From Acetofilamentum sp. (lineage in GTDB: Bacteria > Bacteroidota > Bacteroidia > Bacteroidales > DYOH01), in NCBI GenBank assembly GCA_020720625.1, contig DYOH01000006.1, positions 21,135-85,134 on the forward strand: a stretch of DNA of 64,000 nt. Direction: 5' to 3'. The notes under the pieces are model-generated. The model was not told the DNA's origin and made no database searches. It saw only the letters and a program-made list of their open reading frames with translations. This document shows, piece after piece, positions 31,923 through 40,619 of this stretch (position 1 is the stretch's first letter; the number at the start of each line of letters is the position of its first letter). A program made the position numbers and the translations under genes.

Positions 31923-32712
31923 AAGTGGAGTTGTTTGGTTTGAATTTGATTTGTTGGCAAAATTTCCAAAATTATTGCATTTTCATTCAACCAGAAAAGG
32001 TGGACAAAGCAAAGAGCCATATAATTCTTTCAACCTTGGATTTGGAGAAGATAATGCGGCAGATGTTTTGGCAAACCGAAACAAATTGGCCAATCTGATA
32101 GGTTTTAGCGGCAATGATGTGGTTGCCCAAAATCAGGTGCATGGTACTCACTTGGAAGTAATTCATGCAACACAGAGAGGTAGCGGTTTTGGGGATAAAA
32201 CAAATGCCATAAAAAACTGCGATGCCATGATCAGCAATCAGCCAGGTATTTGTTTGTGGGCTTTTGGTGCCGATTGTATTCCCATTTTGTTTTACGATGA
32301 CCACAAGAAAGTTATTGGTGTTGCACATGCCGGATGGAAAGGCTCTTTGCAAAATATTGTAGGTAAAACTATTCTGGCCATGCAACAGCATTTTGGTTCA
32401 AATCCGGACCATATTATTGTTGCGCTTGGAGCCGGAATTGGGGTAAAATATTATGAAGTAGGCGATGATGTAGTAAAGGCCGTTTTTACGCAATTTGCTA
32501 TTGATGAGCCTTTTCTTGTGAAAAATCCGCGAACGGGTAGGTTTCATCTCGATTTGTACAATACCAATCTGTTTCTGCTCTATCAAGCCGGAATAAGTCC
32601 GGAAAATATTCAAATCAGCGACTTATGCACTTTTGAGAACAAAGATTTGTTTTTTTCTGCACGTCGCGATAAAATTACCGGCCGTCAAGTGGCCGGAATT
32701 ATGCTTTCCTGA
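31906..32712 (+). CDS. pgeF: Laccase-domain protein (PgeF/YfiH family)
   Basis: NQVHGTH, GADCIPILFYD, GVAHAGWKGSLQNIV; zinc ligands H/C/H retained. Confidence 0.92.
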   Translation: MIRRTKSGVVWFEFDLLAKFPKLLHFHSTRKGGQSKEPYNSFNLGFGEDNAADVLANRNKLANLIGFSGNDVVAQNQVHGTHLEVIHATQRGSGFGDKTNAIKNCDAMISNQPGICLWAFGADCIPILFYDDHKKVIGVAHAGWKGSLQNIVGKTILAMQQHFGSNPDHIIVALGAGIGVKYYEVGDDVVKAVFTQFAIDEPFLVKNPRTGRFHLDLYNTNLFLLYQAGISPENIQISDLCTFENKDLFFSARRDKITGRQVAGIMLS

Positions 32713-32723
32713 TTTATACTTAT

Positions 32724-34388
32724 ATGATTAGCGTATATAATCTTCAGAATCAAAAACTGAGCATCAACGAAAACAAAGAATTGGCTCGCGGGGGCGAAGG
32801 TCGAATTATTTTGATGAAATCTAATATGGTAGCCAAGATTTTTCATCAAGCTTTGCTAATCGACTCTTTGCCGCATTTCGAATTTCTGATGAAAATGCCT
32901 GAATTACTCTTTTTGGCGCCTAAAGATATTTTATTTCAGAATAACCAAATCGCCGGATTTGTGATGCCTTTGCTTTCTGATGACTTTGTGCCACTTTCGG
33001 CATTATTTAATCAGGCATTTTGCCTACAGCACCAGATAAATGCTGCCGAAAAAAGCAAAATTATTGAACAAATTTATCAGGCAATTCAATTTGTGCATCA
33101 GAATAACATGGTTATTGGCGATTTGAATCCTTATAATGTGATGATTAACATCAAGGATTATTCTGCAAAAATGATTGACGTGGATTCCTATCAGACACCT
33201 TATCGTAAGCATAGTGGACTATTGCTTGAAGACATTCGCGATTATCAGTTTGCCGGTGCGGTAAGTCAGCATAGCGATTTCTTTGCATTTAGTGTCTTGG
33301 TTTTTAATTTATTATCTTTCACTCATCCTTTTAAAGGTATTCATTTGCAGTTTAAGTCTTTAAAAGACAGAATGATAAATGCTATTCCGGTGTTTCATGA
33401 ACAAGTAAAAAAGCCTAAATGCTATATTCCACAAAATGAAAAACTTCTTTCGGTTTTTGAAGAATTTTTTGTACTAAAAAAGCGATATCTCGCAAATTTT
33501 GCACTTTTAATGGAGCAAGCAGTAGTTGCCCGGCAAATGGATATTTTGGAGAGCAAGGATTTAATTATTCAGCTTATTTATAGTTCTGCTTTTCGAATGC
33601 TCGACTTTAACGATAATTTTGCTTACGTCAAAACCAACAATGCCTGGCTAATATTCGAATCAATAGAAAAATCAAAAATTGTATTGCGAAAAACCATTGC
33701 AATCAACGATTTCGATCAACTATTTTTGGCCGAATCTACAGTTGTGGCTGTGCAAGGAAATGAGTGGTTTTACGATATTCACGCCGAGGCAAAACCAATC
33801 AAAAACATTCAGTTAAGTGCCGCCAATAAAATATGGAATTACGATGGAATATTACTTTCTGTGGAAGAAGGTGCGATGTTCAGAATTTTTATCAACGAAA
33901 TTAAATTTGATAATGTACGCATGGAAAGGGTGGAGGTTTTTTCACAAGGATTACGTTTGATGAATAGCTTTGTTCAAAATTCCGGTGGCGTTCAGAATGT
34001 TTTTTATAGGAATGTAAGTTCGCTAACCACTATAAAACTTGATTACCCGGTGCTGAGCATCAATCAAAAAAAGAATTATTTTAGTTTTGATAGAAAAGAG
34101 AATAATGTTGTGAAACACTATTTTGCCCGAATTGATGGATTTTCAACGAAAGTGCTTGCATCGGAACTGGACGAAATAAATTCTTTTGCCGTTCAGAAAG
34201 GGGCAAAAGCAAACGATTTGATTTTTATTCCGAAAGACGATTTTATTGAGGTTAGAAGTGCACTCGACTTTGCGTTACTTACTCAGTTTGCTTTTGATGG
34301 TGTTAGCTCCGATTCGGCATTATTTAGTACTAAAGCTGGTATTATTGTAATAGAAAAGGAACAGATTTTTTTGGTGAATAAAAAATAG
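32724..34388 (+). CDS. Protein kinase-like protein with beta-rich C-terminal domain
   Basis: LARGGEGRIILMKSNMVAKIF (Gly loop and VAIK-like Lys), IGDLNPYNVMI (catalytic loop), MIDVDSYQ (DFG equivalent). Confidence 0.85.
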   Translation: MISVYNLQNQKLSINENKELARGGEGRIILMKSNMVAKIFHQALLIDSLPHFEFLMKMPELLFLAPKDILFQNNQIAGFVMPLLSDDFVPLSALFNQAFCLQHQINAAEKSKIIEQIYQAIQFVHQNNMVIGDLNPYNVMINIKDYSAKMIDVDSYQTPYRKHSGLLLEDIRDYQFAGAVSQHSDFFAFSVLVFNLLSFTHPFKGIHLQFKSLKDRMINAIPVFHEQVKKPKCYIPQNEKLLSVFEEFFVLKKRYLANFALLMEQAVVARQMDILESKDLIIQLIYSSAFRMLDFNDNFAYVKTNNAWLIFESIEKSKIVLRKTIAINDFDQLFLAESTVVAVQGNEWFYDIHAEAKPIKNIQLSAANKIWNYDGILLSVEEGAMFRIFINEIKFDNVRMERVEVFSQGLRLMNSFVQNSGGVQNVFYRNVSSLTTIKLDYPVLSINQKKNYFSFDRKENNVVKHYFARIDGFSTKVLASELDEINSFAVQKGAKANDLIFIPKDDFIEVRSALDFALLTQFAFDGVSSDSALFSTKAGIIVIEKEQIFLVNKK

Positions 34389-34443
34389 ATTCTTGCAACG
34401 AAATTATGCTTTTGTTCGTCTTGTTACTATAAACTTTGATAAA

Positions 34444-34884
34444 ATGAAAAAAGTGCGATACATCAAAGCCTCTTTATGGAGTGGTATTCTTGGCTTTTTG
34501 GGCCTCTTTAGTGCCTGTATTCCGAGAATGGAATATGGTACACCGCATGCTACCTATATAATTAAAGGAAAAGTGCTCGATTCCAATACAAAACTTGCTA
34601 TCCCCAATATTTCGGTGAAAGCCGGCGATAGTTTATCTTATTTTTTCCCAAATCAAACATATACTGATGCTCAAGGAAATTTCCAGATGACCTTAGAGAT
34701 TTTTCCGGATAAAATGGGTATACCTTTGTACTTTTGGGATGCAGACAGTGCCGAAAACAAATTGTACGAAGGCCGCGATACTTTGATTTTATTCGACCCG
34801 GCGGTTTTACAAGGCGGAGATGGCGACTGGGATTGCGGAACGGCTACTTTAACGCTCAACATCAGTTTAAATGAAAAAAACTGA
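34444..34884 (+). CDS. Radical SAM-associated putative lipoprotein (TIGR04134-like)
   Basis: Lipobox-like LGLFSAC; carboxypeptidase-regulatory-like fold IKGKVLDSNTKLAIPNISVKAGD; overlaps downstream rSAM gene. Confidence 0.75.
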   Translation: MKKVRYIKASLWSGILGFLGLFSACIPRMEYGTPHATYIIKGKVLDSNTKLAIPNISVKAGDSLSYFFPNQTYTDAQGNFQMTLEIFPDKMGIPLYFWDADSAENKLYEGRDTLILFDPAVLQGGDGDWDCGTATLTLNISLNEKN

Positions 34885-35965
34885 TGCATCGCAAATATCA
34901 CTGAAACAGCGCATTGAACTTGAGTTATTTCGTCAGTACAGGCATGCGCAGGCTACATTACATCCATTAAAATATATTAGCTGGGAAACCACCCTTTTGT
35001 GCAATCTTAGCTGTTTGCATTGCGGTAGCGATTGCACTGCTTCGGCTGCTCACAAAGATATGCCGCTCCAAGATTTTCTGAAAGTTTTAGATTTGGTGAA
35101 GCAAAACACTGACTCTCGGCAGGTTATGATTATTCTTACCGGCGGTGAACCTTTGATGCGGAAGGATATTTTTGAGTGTGGAAAAGAGTTCTATAATAGA
35201 GAATTTCCGTGGGGAATGGTTACCAACGGATGGGAATTGACCGAAGAGAAAATTGAAAAGCTGCTTCAAAGCGGATTACATGCTATAACTGTTAGTTTGG
35301 ATGGTACAGAGAAGCTTCACGACTGGTTTCGAAACCGAAAATATTCATTCCAAAGAGCTATCAATGCTATTCGTATATTAGCTCAGGTTTCTTACATTAA
35401 GTTTGATGTGGTTACAAGCGTACATTCCAAAAATTTACCAATTTTAAATGAATTAAAAGAGTTATTAATGGCTGCCGGAGTTAAGCATTGGCGATTATTT
35501 ACCATATTTCCTGCCGGAAGAGCGCTTCATAATGCTGATCTACAGTTAAATAATGCCGAATTTACCCAATTATTGGAATTTATTAAACTTACACGCTCCG
35601 AAGGTGGTATTAACGCTTCCTACGGTTGCGAAGGTTTTTTGGGTAAATATGAAAAACAGGTGCGCGACCACAATTTCTTTTGCGTTTCGGGTATTTATTC
35701 GGCATCGGTTTTGGTAAACGGCGATATTACCGGATGCACAAGCATTCGAGATAAATTTGTGGTGGGAAATATCTACCACGACAATTTCTGGGAAAGGTGG
35801 CTAAATGGTTTTGATGCTTTTAGAAACCATGATTGGAAGAGGAGCGGTGAATGTGCAAATTGTTCTATGTTTAGATATTGTGAGGGAAATGGCATGCATT
35901 TGTGGAATTTGAATGGAAAAACACCCAATCTTTGTCATTTAAAAAGAATTGACTTTTCTTTTTAA
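34871..35965 (+). CDS. Radical SAM/SPASM protein (TIGR04133-like)
   Basis: CNLSCLHC cluster, ILTGGEPLMRKDIFE, VTNGWELTEEKIE, SPASM-like C-terminal Cys (CTSI...CANCSMFRYCEGN). Confidence 0.9.
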   Translation: MKKTDASQISLKQRIELELFRQYRHAQATLHPLKYISWETTLLCNLSCLHCGSDCTASAAHKDMPLQDFLKVLDLVKQNTDSRQVMIILTGGEPLMRKDIFECGKEFYNREFPWGMVTNGWELTEEKIEKLLQSGLHAITVSLDGTEKLHDWFRNRKYSFQRAINAIRILAQVSYIKFDVVTSVHSKNLPILNELKELLMAAGVKHWRLFTIFPAGRALHNADLQLNNAEFTQLLEFIKLTRSEGGINASYGCEGFLGKYEKQVRDHNFFCVSGIYSASVLVNGDITGCTSIRDKFVVGNIYHDNFWERWLNGFDAFRNHDWKRSGECANCSMFRYCEGNGMHLWNLNGKTPNLCHLKRIDFSF

Positions 35966-35980
35966 ATGACAAAGATTGGG
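35924..35980. repeat. Perfect 23-bp inverted repeat with 11-nt loop overlapping 3' end and stop of rSAM gene
   Basis: CCCAATCTTTGTCATTTAAAAAG / CTTTTTAAATGACAAAGATTGGG. Confidence 0.95.
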
Positions 35981-36046
35981 CATCTGAAGTTTCCCCTGTC
36001 AAATAAATGTTTGATATGCTATAAATTATAATAATTTGATAATAGG

Positions 36047-36179
36047 ATGAGTTCAGTCTAAAAAGATTGAAAAAATGATTATACCCCTGCCAGCGTTTTC
36101 TTAATTGACTTATAAACTGTTTAGTACAGTTACAGCATTTTATAAAAATCAACGCTGGCAGGGTTTTTAGACTAGACTC
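36047..36179. repeat. MITE/REP-like element, full copy
   Basis: Outer TIR GAGTTCAGTCTAAAAA / TTTTTAGACTAGACTC (14/16), inner perfect CCCTGCCAGCGTT / AACGCTGGCAGGG, second copy at 63951. Confidence 0.8.
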
Positions 36180-36646
36180 AATAATTGTTCATGTTAAAGT
36201 TTTTCAAGTAAAATTTAGGGATACTTTTTAAATAATCAAGAAAAAAAATGATTTTTAACAAACTTTTCTATGCGAATGAAGTTGTTATTTCCTAATTCAT
36301 TGTATAATAATAATTTATTTTCAAATAGTAATGAATATTTGCATAAGATGCAGATGATGGATATGTTTTTTTTAAGGAGTGCATAAATTCAATGTATGGA
36401 AAATATGGGAATCAAGTATGTTAAGGATTTTCGTTTTGTAGATTTTTGTGTACCGATAAAGTCGGAAATTTAGTTCGTATTGTCAATGAAGAAAAACTTT
36501 CTTTGAAATTTCCTTTTCAATTTCCGGATTCGGTTTGCTTAGTTTTTATATTTTTGTCTGATTTTTTGTTTCATCCGGTTTACGAAACTTTTTGTTTCGG
36601 TTTACGTTTGTTTAAATAGAAAAAATCAAGACAAAAGTATAAATTA

Positions 36647-38578
36647 ATGAAAATGAGAAAATTGTTGCTTCTAACTTTCACTTTGTTTATTTATTATCCA
36701 TTATTTTCCCAATACACTATCGAAACAGAAGCGGTGTTGAAAAAGCAGTCTGCCTTTCGTTTTACCGCCGAATGGCAGTATTTATCTACCGATATTTTTC
36801 TAATGAATGCCGAGAAATTTACCCCATTGCTTAATGATATTATTCAACGCGCGTATCTTGAAAAAGGGAAAAAAATGAAGAAAAAAGAAAAAATCGATTT
36901 GGATAAATTATTGATTACTGCCAATTTAAAGTCTGCTACCGGAACAAATGTGGTATACCCTATTTATAGTTTTCAGATACAGGAAGATGCTGAAAAAAAG
37001 CAAACAACAATATTGGCCAGCACCAATGAACAAATTCGCTTGATGGATAATTTACCCATGGTCGGAAAATCTGATATTATTGAAGCCGAGATTAAAGCCG
37101 AAGCATTTCATGCCGGAGAAATGAGTCAGATTTACAGAATTATTTCATGGCAATTACAAAATATTGCTTCTTTTTCGTCGCCGGTGGCAGCGCTTGGTTT
37201 AGTGGCCGAATTTGGAAAATTTATGGAGAGCAATATCGAAAGTAAAAGTTATCAGTTTTCTAATACCATTCGCATTTACGAAGCTCAGGATTTTAATAAA
37301 AGGGTACATTCTGTAAACGTATATGTCTTTAAACCTTCTGGAAATGCCGCAATTTCGGTTTCTACGCAACAAATCGAAAATTGGGTAGATACGGCCAAAT
37401 TTGTTAGTCTAAACAAGGAAACCCTGAACAATTTTATCAACTTTAAGAACTATCCAATCATGGTGATTGTAAATTATAAATCGCGCTACGTTTCGGAGCC
37501 TATTGTTGGAGATCAAATTGATTTTGAGAAAATTGACGAGCGCCGTCTTAAAATCGAGAAAGCTTATCAAGCTAAATTAATCAATCTTGAGTCTTACGAA
37601 CAAGAAATTAAATTGCTCGATTTTTTGAAAATCTTTGCACAATTAAAGGTAAATATTCACAATTTTGAATTGAATTATAAGAATAAAATTACAGAGGACT
37701 TCTCCAAAAGTTATTTCATTATTTTTAGTGAACTCAGAAAACTTAAAAATAATTATCACGCCCGGCAGCTTGAATTTGCTAACAATAAATCATTTCAGAA
37801 TGATTTTAAAGCGCTTTACGAAGAGATTCTGTTAAATGCCGAACTTTATCTCGAAACAAACACCAATCTCAAGAATATTAAAGAACTTGCCAATGTTTTG
37901 TACGATTTTGAAAATTTGGCCGGACACTATGATGCGCCAAATGAAATTGAAAGTAAACTCAGGAAAATATATGCTGTTGAGTTTCCTGCATCGGAAATGA
38001 AATCTGAAGAAATTTTGGCTATTCAAAATATGATTGAAACTTATGAACAGAAGCAATATAACGATATTTACGACATGCAGGTTAAAAAACTTAATGCCTT
38101 AGATGCTGTTGATTTGAATTTGCCTGAGTTCGAGAAATCAAAAAATATGGCCAATGCCACTTATTGTAGCAGATGCAAAACCGAATTAAATAATGCAATT
38201 CTGCAATTTAATGAGAGATACGAAGAAAACCGTAAACAAAATCTGGTATCAAATTTGACAATACAACAAAAGTATGCCGGAGCCTTCTTGTTTAATGTAT
38301 TACAGAAGGAAGCTTGTATTGAAAAGCAGGTATACATTGAATTTCCGGATTCCACTTTGCGTCCAAATTATATTATTATGTTTATGAATGAATTGGAGGA
38401 GTTTAAACTGAACAGACAAAAATTACAATTATTAATTAAAAATCCGGATATTTCCAAAGCTACTGCCGATGAGATTGAAGATAAATATTTGATTTTAAAG
38501 TCGGCTGTGGTGCAAATTGAAGATGATATAGATGCTTTATGCAGAAAAATCCCAAAGTATTGTGAGTGTGAAAATTAA
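36647..38578 (+). CDS. Secreted hypothetical protein (643 aa)
   Basis: Signal peptide MKMRKLLLLTFTLFIYYPLFSQ; helical C-terminal region; no family recognised. Confidence 0.75.
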   Translation: MKMRKLLLLTFTLFIYYPLFSQYTIETEAVLKKQSAFRFTAEWQYLSTDIFLMNAEKFTPLLNDIIQRAYLEKGKKMKKKEKIDLDKLLITANLKSATGTNVVYPIYSFQIQEDAEKKQTTILASTNEQIRLMDNLPMVGKSDIIEAEIKAEAFHAGEMSQIYRIISWQLQNIASFSSPVAALGLVAEFGKFMESNIESKSYQFSNTIRIYEAQDFNKRVHSVNVYVFKPSGNAAISVSTQQIENWVDTAKFVSLNKETLNNFINFKNYPIMVIVNYKSRYVSEPIVGDQIDFEKIDERRLKIEKAYQAKLINLESYEQEIKLLDFLKIFAQLKVNIHNFELNYKNKITEDFSKSYFIIFSELRKLKNNYHARQLEFANNKSFQNDFKALYEEILLNAELYLETNTNLKNIKELANVLYDFENLAGHYDAPNEIESKLRKIYAVEFPASEMKSEEILAIQNMIETYEQKQYNDIYDMQVKKLNALDAVDLNLPEFEKSKNMANATYCSRCKTELNNAILQFNERYEENRKQNLVSNLTIQQKYAGAFLFNVLQKEACIEKQVYIEFPDSTLRPNYIIMFMNELEEFKLNRQKLQLLIKNPDISKATADEIEDKYLILKSAVVQIEDDIDALCRKIPKYCECEN

Positions 38579-39722
38579 ATTGTTTTTGCTTTTAATATCA
38601 AGTCTACTTTATCCTTATGTTTTTTTTGCACAGCAATTGGTTAGAGTGAATACTCTTAGCGGCGATGGATACGTGGAAGAGAGAACTTATATTGGTGGAG
38701 AAGAAAAGTTTGTAGATAATATTACCGGCGTTACAGTTACAAAGGTAAATATTATTACAGAGCGAAATTTTACCCGATATTTTCTAATTGATAGTATCTA
38801 TTGGTTCGATTACTTGTATATGGACGATTACGAAGAAGGTTTTGTTACTTCTTACGATTATACCTACGATAGTGCTTTGGTTTTTTATCAGAATGAGATT
38901 TACGACGATTATGATGCACGTTCGGTAGTAAATGTGAATATATATAACGAGTTTATGTATACCGACAGTTTATCGGGTAATTCGGCATTTTATTTTACAT
39001 TGAAAGAAAAGAAATATATTAAGGAAGAAGAAATAATCGCCTATTTTATCTATGATAGTCTTAAGTGGAAGGATGTGCGCGAATTACCTGTGCGTCCGTT
39101 TGTTAGACAAGTAATTGATACTTTAGGCGTAGCAAGTCCCGAATTTCTTAGAGAAATGGCTTATCCGATGACATATCAAGAGATATTTGATACGATAAAC
39201 CAATTCCGCACTTTTGTTATAGATTCTGTTGCACTGCGCCTTTTCGATCCTTTTCAGTATTTGGCCGAAATATCGCGGTTAAAGTTAATGTTTGAATATT
39301 ATAAGGATAATATTCAAAAACCTTATGTGCGTGATGTGGTTTTAAATCAGATGATTAAAATGATGTCATTGCGATTAAATGAGATAAGACGAATTACGGG
39401 CATTGATTTAAAACGTGAGCCTGCTTTTAATAATTTGCTTGCTCTAAAAACCGTAAACGGGTTTAATCCGCGCTGTATTAATCTCGATAGCGTTGCTTCC
39501 TATTATGCCGATGAATACGATTCAATAAGGGTAAAAATGGTTCAGATAAATCCAAAAGGAGCAGTAAGTGTGCAGTTTTCTCAAATTCAGACAGAGTCGT
39601 TGAAGGCAGCCGCTCGTAATATGGCTTATGAATTAAATAAATGGTACGATTTAAATTGGAAAAGATTATACGGAAGAAAAGAATTAGCGCCTGGCGAATT
39701 TGTTCCGATAGATGAAAAATGA
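38562..39722 (+). CDS. Secreted hypothetical protein (about 386 aa)
   Basis: GTG start giving MSVKIKLFLLLISSLLYPYVFFAQQ signal peptide; overlaps upstream gene by 17 nt. Confidence 0.75.
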   Translation: MSVKIKLFLLLISSLLYPYVFFAQQLVRVNTLSGDGYVEERTYIGGEEKFVDNITGVTVTKVNIITERNFTRYFLIDSIYWFDYLYMDDYEEGFVTSYDYTYDSALVFYQNEIYDDYDARSVVNVNIYNEFMYTDSLSGNSAFYFTLKEKKYIKEEEIIAYFIYDSLKWKDVRELPVRPFVRQVIDTLGVASPEFLREMAYPMTYQEIFDTINQFRTFVIDSVALRLFDPFQYLAEISRLKLMFEYYKDNIQKPYVRDVVLNQMIKMMSLRLNEIRRITGIDLKREPAFNNLLALKTVNGFNPRCINLDSVASYYADEYDSIRVKMVQINPKGAVSVQFSQIQTESLKAAARNMAYELNKWYDLNWKRLYGRKELAPGEFVPIDEK

Positions 39723-39832
39723 ATATCTTAAGCTGCGTAATTCCTAAAGACTTAAGTTTATGCGTCTGAATTCATGAAACCAAGGATGGGATGTAGCTTT
39801 ACCAATTTTAAATTTTTTGGGATAAGATATTG

Positions 39833-39875
39833 ATGCCACGAATTGATGGCCTAAGCTAAATTCGTGGCATTTTCT
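39833..39875 (+). terminator. Rho-independent terminator
   Basis: ATGCCACGAATT...AATTCGTGGCAT followed by TTTTCTTTATT. Confidence 0.7.
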
Positions 39876-39892
39876 TTATTCTTAATAGAAAT

Positions 39893-40555
39893 TTACAAAA
39901 ATATTTTTTGGCTAATTCCTATCAAAAATCCTCCTTTTTCTTTTTCGCGAACAAACAGGTTGTCTTCATCTAATAATCTGCCTTTTTCCATATAAATACA
40001 ACTCTGCATTTTTGGCGCTCCAAAATCGGCAAGTGATTTATATAAGGATTCGTAATCGAAAAAATTGGCCGATTTATAAATTTCGTTCGATTTGTTTTCT
40101 TCATACCATACAGAATTTTTGTTTAGCGCACCAATAAGAATATATCCGTTTTTTTTCAAAACCCGATGCATTTCTTTAATGGCCTTTTCTTTGTTTTTAA
40201 TAAATCCAAGGGTGGCGAAACTCATGATATTTTCTATAGATTCATCTTCAAAGGGCAATTCGGTGGCACTGCCTTTAACAAATTGTGCGTTTTTGATATT
40301 CTTTTTCATGGCTATTTCAAGCATCGCATCCGATGTGTCGAGTGCGGTTATCTCAAAACCATGGTGCGACAAAAACTGTGTCCAATGTCCGGTGCCACAG
40401 CCTATTTCTAATACATTTTTTGAATTTAAGTCATTAAAAAATAATGCAGTGTTGAATTTCTCCAAATCATCAATTTTTTTTCCTTGTTCTGTTGCATAAT
40501 ATTGGTCGTAAACCGATGCAATTTTATCAAAATCAAACAAGCTTAAACTATTCAT
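39893..40555 (-). CDS. Class I SAM-dependent methyltransferase
   Basis: NVLEIGCGTGHWTQFLSHHGFEITALDTSDAMLEIA. Confidence 0.92.
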   Translation of the reverse strand: MNSLSLFDFDKIASVYDQYYATEQGKKIDDLEKFNTALFFNDLNSKNVLEIGCGTGHWTQFLSHHGFEITALDTSDAMLEIAMKKNIKNAQFVKGSATELPFEDESIENIMSFATLGFIKNKEKAIKEMHRVLKKNGYILIGALNKNSVWYEENKSNEIYKSANFFDYESLYKSLADFGAPKMQSCIYMEKGRLLDEDNLFVREKEKGGFLIGISQKIFL

Positions 40556-40619
40556 AATCTTTAGTTTCTGAAATTTATGTTGAAAAATTTAAAATTGTCG
40601 GCAAATGTATAAAAATCAT

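Noticed and set aside
31987-32391. 134-aa minus-strand ORF opposite pgeF
   Set aside because: Shadow ORF; the plus-strand frame carries the conserved laccase-domain motifs.
40092-40499. 135-aa plus-strand ORF opposite the methyltransferase
   Set aside because: Shadow ORF; SAM-binding motifs are on the minus strand.
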